NCBI GenBank assembly: GCA_030835135.1
Contig: JAUQWO010000042.1
Coordinates: forward strand, 1-38,658
DNA length: 38,658 nt
Reading direction: 5' to 3'
From: Bacteroidota bacterium
Lineage (GTDB): Bacteria > Bacteroidota > Ignavibacteria > UBA10030 > UBA6906
The first letter of the stretch is position 1. Each line of letters starts with the position of its first letter. Position numbers and translations under genes: made by a program. A model generated the notes under the pieces. That model searched no databases and was not told where the DNA came from. It saw only the letters and a program-made list of their open reading frames with translations. This document shows positions 9,238 to 17,288 of this stretch, in pieces.

Positions 9238-12200
9238 ATGAAACATCTCAGTATCGTAGTCCTCTGTGCGGGCATCGCGGCGGGCATTGCCGGCTGCGGC
9301 TCCACAACGAAACTTCCCCAGACCGCTGCGCCACAGTTCACGGTCCATGAATTGCTCGGACGTCTTCCGGCACGCGACTCGCTGGAGGCGCGGTGGATCT
9401 CCGGCGGCCTCATCGCCGCCGGAGCGGATGCCGTGCAGGAACTGTGCGCGAAGGTCGCCGATCGCGACAGTGCCACATCCCTGCGTGCTGTGTATGCGGT
9501 CAGCGGATTGACGTCGTACGTGAACGGCCGCGGCCGCGAAGCAGACCGGTTGCTGTTCGTGGGTGCGGTCACCCGTGCCCTGCAGAAGCCCGCATCGCCC
9601 GGGCACGCCGTGTTCCTGATCGAGCAGCTGCGGTATGCCGGCCGGGGCGAATCGCTCCAGCCCCTGATGAAGTATCTGGGTGACGACCGGTTGTGTGAAC
9701 CGGCCGCCCTCGCCATGCAGGCCATCGGCGGGGATGCGGGGAGCAGATTCCTCGAAGCGTTGCCGGCGACAGCAGGCAAGCCGCGGCTCACGGTCATCCG
9801 CGCACTCGGTGCAACGAAGACCGTCGGTGCAGTACCGGCGCTGATCGAGGAAGCGAAGAACACCGATCCGTCGCGTGCCGGCGCCGCATTGCAGGCCCTC
9901 GCGGCCATCGGCGATCCGCGCGCGGAAGAGACCCTGCGGGCTGCGCTTGTACAACCCGCCGGCAGCCGAGCGGTTGCGATGCACCGGTTGCTGGTATACG
10001 CCGACAGGCGTGCGGCGGCGGGTGATGCAGCAGGCGCAGCGAGGATCGGCACGGATGTCCTTGCCACTACCACATCACCGGATGAGCACGGGTTCCATGT
10101 TGCCGCGCTCGAACTGCTGACGCGGGTGAACGGCGACAGAGCGATCGATCAGCTCTTTGCGGCGCTCGCTGACACCGCCGCCGATCTGCAGGGCGGGGTC
10201 CTGAACCTGCTGAACCGGTATCCCGCGGCGGACGTCACGTCGCGCATCACTGCCATGATGCCACAGGCTTCCGCACCCGTGCGCCCGAGGATCCTGAATG
10301 CCCTGTCCGAGAGAATGGACGCCGCGGCTGCTCCCACCGCGGTGGCTGCGATGCAGGATGCCGACCCCCTGGTGCGCACCGCCGCCATCAACGCCGCGGT
10401 GAAGCTGGACCCGCAACGCGCCATCCCCGCGTTGCTGGACCGGCTCACGAAGAGCGACGAGCAGGCGGATGTGCAGGCTGTGCGCGACGCTCTCGCGCGT
10501 ATCCCCGCGGCACAGACGGCTGCTCCCGTCGCCGCGTCGCTGGCGAAGGCAGGTCCGCGCGGCACCGTGGCGATGCTGGACCTGCTCGGGTCCATGAAGG
10601 CCCAGGTACCATCGGCACCGGTGCTTGCGCTCACGACCGATGACCGTGCGCCGGTGCGCGGCGCGTCCATCAAGGCCCTCGGGACGATCCTCGCGCCGCA
10701 GGAGGCCGGTCCACTCGTCGACCTGGTGGCAAAAGGCAGGTCCGATGCGGAACGCTCCCTCGCGGCAAAGAGCCTCGCCATGGTCGCAGAGCGGAACCCC
10801 GACCGTGAAGCGCGGGCCGTTCCCGTGATCGAGCGGCTTGCGACGGCCACCGCTGCCGAGCGTCCGGAACTACTGAAAGCACTGGCCCGCATCGGCGGCA
10901 GTCGTGCCCTGCGCACTGTTGCCGAAGAGGGACGCAGCAAGGATGCCGATACCAGGGATGCGGCGCTACGTGCGCTCACCGAGTGGCAATCACTCGAAGC
11001 ATTCGATAGTCTCATCGTGCTGGCGCGCAGCAAGGAGAAGCTTCCGGTGCGCGTCCTTGCGCTCCGCTCGTGCGTGCGTCTCGTCGAAGCATCGCCCTGC
11101 AGCGCCGTTACGGCCGTGCGGTATCACGAACGCACGCTCGCGGCCGCCGAACGCATCGAAGAGAAGCGTCTCGTGCTGGGTGCACTGGCGAACCTGAACT
11201 CCCCGGACGCGTTGCGGTTGCTGGAGCCCTCCATCGGTGATGACTCGCTCGGACTCGAAGCGGCGGTGGCGTCGTGGAAGATCGCGAAGTCGCAGAACGA
11301 TCCACGTTCGGCGGACGCCGTGCGCCGGCTCATCGAGCCGCGCCTCAAGCCGCATTTCCGCGCTCAGGCCGTTCGCATCTTCGATGCGCGCGAAGGTCTC
11401 AACGATCCGCCGGAAGGCTTTCGTCCGCTGTTCAACGGCAGGGACCTCTCCGGGTGGAAGGGTCTCGTGGAGAACCCCGTCGTCCGCGCCAGGATGACCC
11501 CGGTGGAACTTGCCGCCGCGCAGGCGAAGGCGGATTCCAGCATGCGGGCGCACTGGAGCGTGGTGGATGGTATCCTGGTCTTCGACGGCAAGGGCGAGAG
11601 CCTGTGCACCCTGAAGGACTACGCCGACTTCGAGATGCTCGTGGACTGGAAGATCGAGAAGCTCGGTGACAGCGGCATTTATCTGCGCGGGAGCCCGCAG
11701 GTGCAGATCTGGGACCCGGCGCAGTGGCCCGAGGGGTCGGGTGGACTCTATAATAATCAGCGCGGCCCGTCGCATCCGCTGGTCATCGCCGACAAACCCA
11801 TCGGCGAGTGGAATACCTTCCGGATCATCATGATCGGTGACCGGGTGAGCGTGTGGCTGAACAACGTGCTCGTGGTGGACAACGTGCAGATGGAGAACTA
11901 CTGGGACCGTTCGATCCCGATCTTCCCGTCCGGACAGATCGAGCTGCAATCGCACAACAGTCCGCTGTACTTCCGCAACGTGTTCATCCGCGAGATCCCG
12001 CGGAAGAGAACGGTCTCCGGCGAGACCATCCCGCTCCTGAATGGGAAAGACCTCACCGGGTGGGAGGTGATCGAAGGGAAGCCGGAGTCGTGGGGCGTGC
12101 GTGATGGCATCCTGTTTACCACCGGCGAGCATGGTGGCTGGCTATCCACGGTGAAAGAGTACGACAACTTCCAGCTCGACCTCGACTTCAAGGTCGTGGC

Positions 12201-12588
12201 AGGCGGGAACAGCGGCGTCTTCCTCCGCTCGCCGCGCAAAGGCGACCCTGCGTACGTGGGCATGGAGATCCAGGTGCTCGACGACTACGCGTCCGTGTAT
12301 GCCACGCTGAAACCCTGGCAGTATACCGGCAGCATCTACGCCGTGCAGGCGCCGTCCACGCGTGCTACGAAGCACGCCGACGAATGGCAGCACATGCAGA
12401 TCACCGCGCAGGACACCCATGTGAAGGTCGTTGTCAATGGGACGGTCACCATCGACACGGATCTGCTGCTGCACATGGATAAGGAAAAGGAGCACCCCGG
12501 ACTCAAGCGGCGCCGCGGTTTCATCGGGCTGCAGAACCACAGCACCCGGGTGGAGTACAGGAACATCACGATCCGAGAACTGGAGTAG
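9238..12588 (+). CDS. Lipoprotein: HEAT repeats plus two DUF1080 domains
   Basis: A 1116-residue lipoprotein from the ATG at 9238, which has GGAG at 9225-9228. An ATG at 9220 overlapping the previous stop adds only six residues. The signal ends in IAGC. Residues about 30-715 are HEAT-like helical repeats (for example DADPLVRTAAINAAVKLDP). Two DUF1080 domains follow: residues about 722-922, opening with FRPLFNGRDLSGWKG, and about 930-1116, opening with TIPLLNGKDLTGWEV; each has its own SGIYLRG/SGVFLRS motif and YFRN/YRNI ending. A tandem DUF1080 on a HEAT scaffold is unusual; family members are usually a single domain. It probably holds the hydrolytic step at the outer membrane or periplasmic face. 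Confidence 0.88.
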   Translation: MKHLSIVVLCAGIAAGIAGCGSTTKLPQTAAPQFTVHELLGRLPARDSLEARWISGGLIAAGADAVQELCAKVADRDSATSLRAVYAVSGLTSYVNGRGREADRLLFVGAVTRALQKPASPGHAVFLIEQLRYAGRGESLQPLMKYLGDDRLCEPAALAMQAIGGDAGSRFLEALPATAGKPRLTVIRALGATKTVGAVPALIEEAKNTDPSRAGAALQALAAIGDPRAEETLRAALVQPAGSRAVAMHRLLVYADRRAAAGDAAGAARIGTDVLATTTSPDEHGFHVAALELLTRVNGDRAIDQLFAALADTAADLQGGVLNLLNRYPAADVTSRITAMMPQASAPVRPRILNALSERMDAAAAPTAVAAMQDADPLVRTAAINAAVKLDPQRAIPALLDRLTKSDEQADVQAVRDALARIPAAQTAAPVAASLAKAGPRGTVAMLDLLGSMKAQVPSAPVLALTTDDRAPVRGASIKALGTILAPQEAGPLVDLVAKGRSDAERSLAAKSLAMVAERNPDREARAVPVIERLATATAAERPELLKALARIGGSRALRTVAEEGRSKDADTRDAALRALTEWQSLEAFDSLIVLARSKEKLPVRVLALRSCVRLVEASPCSAVTAVRYHERTLAAAERIEEKRLVLGALANLNSPDALRLLEPSIGDDSLGLEAAVASWKIAKSQNDPRSADAVRRLIEPRLKPHFRAQAVRIFDAREGLNDPPEGFRPLFNGRDLSGWKGLVENPVVRARMTPVELAAAQAKADSSMRAHWSVVDGILVFDGKGESLCTLKDYADFEMLVDWKIEKLGDSGIYLRGSPQVQIWDPAQWPEGSGGLYNNQRGPSHPLVIADKPIGEWNTFRIIMIGDRVSVWLNNVLVVDNVQMENYWDRSIPIFPSGQIELQSHNSPLYFRNVFIREIPRKRTVSGETIPLLNGKDLTGWEVIEGKPESWGVRDGILFTTGEHGGWLSTVKEYDNFQLDLDFKVVAGGNSGVFLRSPRKGDPAYVGMEIQVLDDYASVYATLKPWQYTGSIYAVQAPSTRATKHADEWQHMQITAQDTHVKVVVNGTVTIDTDLLLHMDKEKEHPGLKRRRGFIGLQNHSTRVEYRNITIRELE

Positions 12589-12598
12589 AGAGCTGACG

Positions 12599-13933
12599 AT
12601 GACGGATATGCAACGACGGAGTTTCCTGCGCTATGCGGCGGCTGCGGGCGCGGGATTGCTGCTTGCCTCACACGACCGGGCCCTCGGCGGCGAACAATCG
12701 TCCGGTTCCGATGATCTGCAGATCGCCCTGATCGGTGCGGGTGCACAGGGACAGGTGCTGATGAATGCCTGCCTCAAGATCCCGAACGTGCGTTTCCGCG
12801 CGGTCGTGGACGTCTGGGAGGCGTACAACCTCCGCCGTGCCCACCGCATGCTGCAGAAGTTCGGGCACAACGCGAACGCATACATCGACTACCGCGAGAT
12901 GCTGGCGAAGGAGAAGGGGCTGGACGCGGTGCTCATCGCCACGCCGGATCACTGGCATGCCGAGCAGACCGTGGAATGCCTGAAGGCCGGACTGCACGTG
13001 TACTGCGAGAAGGAGATGTCCAATACCCTCGAGGGCGCGCGCAGGATGGTGCTCGCGGCACGGCAGACGAAGAAGCTTCTGCAGATCGGGCATCAGCGCC
13101 GGAGCAATCCCCGCTATCTCCATTGCTACAAGAAGCTCATCCAGGACGCGAAGCTCCTCGGCCGTATCACGGCGATCAACGGACAGTGGAACCGCTCCGT
13201 GCAGCCGGACAACGGCTGGCCGAAGGACGCGGTGATCCCGCCGGCCGTGCTGCAGCGGTTCGGGTTCAAGTCCATGCATCAGTTCCGCAACTGGCGCTGG
13301 TACAAAGGGCTGGGCGGAGGCCCCATCGTGGACCTCGGGTCGCACCAGATCGACATCTACTCGTGGTTCCTCAACGCCAATCCGCACACGATCGTTGCCA
13401 GCGGGGGGACGGACTACTACGACAAGGCCACGCACGAATGGTACGACACCGTGCTGGCCACGCTGGAGTACAACACCCCGGGGGGCAAGGTACGCGCGTT
13501 CTACCAAACGCTCTCCACCAACAGCAACCAGGGGTACTTCGAGACGTTCATGGGCGACCAGGGGACGCTTGCCATCTCCGAGTCGGGCGGGCGTGGTGGG
13601 GTGTACCGCGAACCAGCCGCGCCGGAGTGGGAGAAGTGGGTATCGAGAGGATATCTTAAAGCCCCTGCGCCCGAACCGAAGAAGGCGGCCAGTGAAGCGG
13701 TGCTGGATGTGCGTGAGACGCTCGCGCCGCCGGCGCATGAGATCCCGGTGAAGTTCGACGACCCGTATCACAAGCCGCACCTGGAGAACTTCTTCAACGC
13801 AGTGCGCGGGAAGGAAGCGTTGAACTGTCCGGCCGAGATCGGGTACGAGACCGCCGTCACCGTGCTGCGCATCAACGATGCCATCGAGCGGGGGGCGAAA
13901 GTGACCCTCGATCCGTCGGCGTTCAGGATCTGA
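12599..13933 (+). CDS. Tat-exported Gfo/Idh/MocA oxidoreductase, EKE variant
   Basis: A 444-residue protein with a twin-arginine signal (QRRSFLRY, residues 5-12). It has IGAGAQG at 45-51 and a family motif that reads CEKEMSNT at 136-143, so the proline of the canonical EKP is a glutamate while the lysine is kept. The C-terminal region has GGGPIVDLGSHQIDIYSWFL. ATG 12599 is chosen because the twin-arginine signal follows directly; the frame is open upstream only within the overlap with the preceding gene. It begins 10 bases after the HEAT-DUF1080 stop and ends 4 bases before the cytochrome gene. That adjacency may mean it hands electrons to the cytochrome, which is inference. Confidence 0.88.
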   Translation: MTDMQRRSFLRYAAAAGAGLLLASHDRALGGEQSSGSDDLQIALIGAGAQGQVLMNACLKIPNVRFRAVVDVWEAYNLRRAHRMLQKFGHNANAYIDYREMLAKEKGLDAVLIATPDHWHAEQTVECLKAGLHVYCEKEMSNTLEGARRMVLAARQTKKLLQIGHQRRSNPRYLHCYKKLIQDAKLLGRITAINGQWNRSVQPDNGWPKDAVIPPAVLQRFGFKSMHQFRNWRWYKGLGGGPIVDLGSHQIDIYSWFLNANPHTIVASGGTDYYDKATHEWYDTVLATLEYNTPGGKVRAFYQTLSTNSNQGYFETFMGDQGTLAISESGGRGGVYREPAAPEWEKWVSRGYLKAPAPEPKKAASEAVLDVRETLAPPAHEIPVKFDDPYHKPHLENFFNAVRGKEALNCPAEIGYETAVTVLRINDAIERGAKVTLDPSAFRI

Positions 13934-13937
13934 CGGG

Positions 13938-15800
13938 ATGCACACCATGAACCTACGATCGGTATTCCTGTTGTGCATCGCCGCGGCGGCCCCCGCACTC
14001 GCGCAGAAACCGGACTTCATCGGTGACGCGCCGGACGGTACGCGCTACGCGCCGGTGCATCTTATCCGGATCTATGACGAGAACGGCGTGTTGATCGCGC
14101 CGGGCGACACGCCGGCGATGCCGTACTCGCCGCGCGTCACATGCGGCAAGTGCCATGACTATGCGAAGATCCGTCACGGATGGCACTTCAATGCAGCGGA
14201 CTCGGGGGCGGCCACGGGCCGGGCCGGTGAACCGTGGATCCTCGTGGACCGCGGTGCGGGGGTGCAGGTACCGTTGTCGTACAGGCCGTGGAAGGGAACG
14301 TTTCAGCCGGAGCAGTTCGGACTCACCACGCTGGGCTTCCTGAAGACGTTCGGGCGCCATCTCCCCGGCGGCGGCGTGGGCGAGATGGAGAACAGGCGCG
14401 ATCGGGACGATTACATGCGGTGGGAGATCTCGGGATCGCTGGATGTGAACTGCCAGAGCTGTCATAATGCCGATCCGGCGCAGCATCCGGCGGAGTACGG
14501 CGTGCAGGTGCTGAGGCAGAACTTCCGCTGGGCGCCCACTGCCGCGAGCGGGTTTGCGATGGTGCAGGGGTCGGCGGGTGACATGCCGGACAATTTCGAC
14601 ATGTACTCGAGTGTCCCTCCCGAAGCGTCAGACAAAGTGCCGCCCGGCGTCCGGTATAACGGCGCGAAGTTCGACGCGACGGGCAAAGTCCTGTTCCAGG
14701 CCGTGCGTTCCATCCCGCCGTCGCAATGCTACTTCTGCCATTCGTCGAAGGTCGTGGATGGCGGCGCGAAGGAGCGGTGGCAGAAAGACGGCGATGTGCA
14801 TATCAGTGCGGGCATGATCTGCGTGGACTGTCACCGCAACGGGCTCGATCATCAGATGGTGCGCGGGTATGAAGGCGAAGCCGTGCAGGGAACGCACGCG
14901 TCGCTCACCTGTCGGGGGTGTCATCTTGGCGACGCAGAGACGGGCGGACGGCGGCGAGCGCCGCGGCCGGAGCACAAAGGCATCCCGCCCGTGCATTTCG
15001 AGAAACTCTCGTGCACCACATGTCATGCGGGCCCGATGCCGGCCGACGCCACCACGCTGGTGAAGACCTCACGCGCGCATGCGCTCGGGATCCCGAAGGC
15101 CTCGCGCGACGACGACGCGTTGCCGCACATCACCACGCCCGTGTTTGCGAAGGACGGCGATGGCGTGTATGAGCCATCGAACCTCGTGTGGCCATCGTAC
15201 TGGGCATTCGCAACAGACAGCGCAATGGTGCCGGTACTCCCCGATCGCGTGAAGCCGCTGATCGCCGCACTCCATGCCGGCGACACCACCTATGTGCCGG
15301 GTCGGTGGCCGCACTTCAGCAGCGATGACGTGGCGGCGGTCTTGCGGGGCCTGGCGGCGATGGACAGCACGGCGGGCGATCCGGTGTACATCAGCGGCGG
15401 GCGGCTTTTCCGGATGTCGCGCGAGGGGCGGCTGCTCAGCCGGTCGCATGATGCCGCGCAGCCGTACCTCTGGCCCATCGCGCATGATGTGCGGCCGAAG
15501 GACCAGTCGCTTGGCGCGGGCGGGTGCGACGATTGTCACGCCCCCGGCGGACCATTCTTTGCCGGCACCGTGCGCACGATGTCGCCCTTCTTCGCGGGCG
15601 ACGACACCACGGCAAGCATGACCGCGTTCCAGGACCAGGGGCCGGTGTATCCGTGGGTGCTGTCCACCTCGTTCTATTTCCGTCCGCTGTTGAAAGGGCT
15701 CATCATCCTCGCATTCCTCATCATCGGTGCGGTCGTCGCGCTGCACGTCATGCGCGGCGTCGGGTACATCGTGCGCACGCTCGGCAAGGGAGGTGCGTGA
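13938..15800 (+). CDS. Heptahaem c-type cytochrome with C-terminal anchor
   Basis: A 620-residue exported protein with a Sec signal (ends ALAQ near residue 23). There are seven CxxCH haem motifs: CGKCH 69, CQSCH 172, CYFCH 264, CVDCH 295, CRGCH 325, CTTCH 359 and CDDCH 530. A single hydrophobic helix near the C-terminus (GLIILAFLIIGAVVALHV) is followed by basic residues, so the haem domain is held on the outer face of the inner membrane. I do not recognise a named family. ATG 13947 is an alternative start. It overlaps the next gene by one base (TGATG), consistent with a two-subunit electron-transfer complex between quinol and a periplasmic partner. Confidence 0.85.
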   Translation: MHTMNLRSVFLLCIAAAAPALAQKPDFIGDAPDGTRYAPVHLIRIYDENGVLIAPGDTPAMPYSPRVTCGKCHDYAKIRHGWHFNAADSGAATGRAGEPWILVDRGAGVQVPLSYRPWKGTFQPEQFGLTTLGFLKTFGRHLPGGGVGEMENRRDRDDYMRWEISGSLDVNCQSCHNADPAQHPAEYGVQVLRQNFRWAPTAASGFAMVQGSAGDMPDNFDMYSSVPPEASDKVPPGVRYNGAKFDATGKVLFQAVRSIPPSQCYFCHSSKVVDGGAKERWQKDGDVHISAGMICVDCHRNGLDHQMVRGYEGEAVQGTHASLTCRGCHLGDAETGGRRRAPRPEHKGIPPVHFEKLSCTTCHAGPMPADATTLVKTSRAHALGIPKASRDDDALPHITTPVFAKDGDGVYEPSNLVWPSYWAFATDSAMVPVLPDRVKPLIAALHAGDTTYVPGRWPHFSSDDVAAVLRGLAAMDSTAGDPVYISGGRLFRMSREGRLLSRSHDAAQPYLWPIAHDVRPKDQSLGAGGCDDCHAPGGPFFAGTVRTMSPFFAGDDTTASMTAFQDQGPVYPWVLSTSFYFRPLLKGLIILAFLIIGAVVALHVMRGVGYIVRTLGKGGA

Positions 15801-16456
15801 TGCTCTTCCAGATCCTCAGCATCCTGGTGATCGGCGGGACAAAGGCGCTCATCGCGCGTGACGCCAAGCGGCGGTTCGGGTCATGGAAGGCAGCGGGACA
15901 GGTCATCGTTGCCGCGATCCGGACGGGCTTCAGCAACGGCGTAGCTCCCGGGAGCGGGTGGTGGCCCCGGACGGTCGGCGGTCTGCGCCGGTCCGTGTAT
16001 CTGCTCGCGATCGTGCTCGTATGTGTCCTCGGACTCACCGGGTTCCTGCAGGTGGTGTTCACCGGCGGACATCCGTCCGGTGTGCTGCTGCTCGTGCATA
16101 TGATCGCGGCGCCGTTGTTCGCGCTCACGCTTGCGGCAGCATCGCTCCTCTGGTCACACGACCAGCGGGTGCGTGAAGAAGATCTCCCTCTCCTGGCGCA
16201 GGTGGTACGGACGGGCACGCTCTACGGCGCATGGACGCTTGCGGCAGTGGGGCGTGCGTTGTACTGGATCATCCTCGTGCTTGCGTTGCCGCTGCTCCTC
16301 TCGATCATCCTATCCCTGTTCCCGTTGTTCGGGACCGACGGGGAGAACTGTTTGATCGGGCTGCACGGGTACAGCGCCATCGGACTTGTCGCCGCGGCGC
16401 TTCTTCACGGATATATTCGTATCTTACAATCGCTTTCAGGAACACAGCAAGGTTAA
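15800..16456 (+). CDS. Membrane subunit, cytochrome b-like
   Basis: A 218-residue integral membrane protein with about four helices. Histidines lie in membrane segments (LLVHMIAAPLF, IGLHGYSAI, ALLHGYI), as expected if haem b is bound across the bilayer. Its start shares a base with the stop of the heptahaem cytochrome (TGATG), and the pair resembles a quinol-oxidising b subunit with its c-type partner. The frame is open upstream, but that part overlaps the cytochrome and does not look coding. Haem binding is inferred from histidine placement; the protein could instead be a plain membrane anchor. Confidence 0.6.
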   Translation: MLFQILSILVIGGTKALIARDAKRRFGSWKAAGQVIVAAIRTGFSNGVAPGSGWWPRTVGGLRRSVYLLAIVLVCVLGLTGFLQVVFTGGHPSGVLLLVHMIAAPLFALTLAAASLLWSHDQRVREEDLPLLAQVVRTGTLYGAWTLAAVGRALYWIILVLALPLLLSIILSLFPLFGTDGENCLIGLHGYSAIGLVAAALLHGYIRILQSLSGTQQG

Positions 16457-16469
16457 TGGAGGAAGAACA

Positions 16470-17288
16470 GTGAAGAGATCAGGAGTCATCGTCATTGCAC
16501 TCGTGCTGGCAACGGCACTGATGATCGTTGCATGCGGAAAGACCCCGGACAAGCAGGAGACCCCTGCTGCCGGACAGACCGACGCACCGGCGGCGGCACC
16601 CGCCGGAGAACAGCAGACAGCACCGGAGTCGCAGCCGGCCGGTACCACAGAACAGGCCGCACCACAGGCGGCTGCACCCGTGGGGAACGAGCAGCTCGTG
16701 CCCATCGACATCAAGCTGCCTAAGCCCATGTTCGTCGGGACCCCGACCAACATCGCCGTGCCCAATCTCGAGAAGCCGCTCGGCAAGGCGCGTCCGGCAT
16801 TCCTTGCGCCCGCCGGGACAAAGAACGTGGCGGCCGGCAAGCCGGTCACCAGCTCCGACGAGCTGCCCACCATCGGCGAGCTTACGATGGTCACCGACGG
16901 CGACAAGGATGCCTCCGAGGGAAGTTATGTGGAACTCGGCCCGAAGCTCCAGTACGTCACCATCGATCTCAAGGCACAGCACTCCATCTATGCCGTGGTC
17001 ATGTGGCACTTCCACAAGCAGGCCGTCGTGTACCATGACGTCATCGTACAGGTGGCGGACGATCCGGATTTCGTGACCAACGTGCGGACGATCTTCAACA
17101 ACGACATCGACAACACGGCGGGGCGTGGTGTGGGGAAGGACATGAGCTACATCGAGACGTCCGAAGGGAAGCTCGTCGACGCGAAGGGCGTGCAGGGGCG
17201 GTACGTGCGCCTGTACAGCCGCGGCAATACGGCGAACGAGCTGAACCACTATATCGAAATTGAGGTGTACGGCAAGCCGGTCAAATGA
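16470..17288 (+). CDS. Lipoprotein with discoidin-like C-terminal domain (GTG start)
   Basis: The start is GTG at 16470: GGAGGA at 16458-16463 is ideally spaced and the frame then reads a clean lipoprotein signal, KRSGVIVIALVLATALMIVAC. Upstream ATG codons in this frame lie inside the preceding gene. The 272-residue product has a Pro/Ala/Gln-rich linker at about 25-75. Its beta-rich domain (VAAGKPVTSSDEL, DASEGSYVELG, QYVTIDL, GRYVRLYSRG, HYIEIEVYG) resembles F5/8 type C (discoidin) carbohydrate-binding folds. It sits 13 bases after the membrane subunit and overlaps the next gene by 4 bases (ATGA). Likely role: surface or periplasmic ligand binding; ligand unknown. Confidence 0.75.
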   Translation: MKRSGVIVIALVLATALMIVACGKTPDKQETPAAGQTDAPAAAPAGEQQTAPESQPAGTTEQAAPQAAAPVGNEQLVPIDIKLPKPMFVGTPTNIAVPNLEKPLGKARPAFLAPAGTKNVAAGKPVTSSDELPTIGELTMVTDGDKDASEGSYVELGPKLQYVTIDLKAQHSIYAVVMWHFHKQAVVYHDVIVQVADDPDFVTNVRTIFNNDIDNTAGRGVGKDMSYIETSEGKLVDAKGVQGRYVRLYSRGNTANELNHYIEIEVYGKPVK

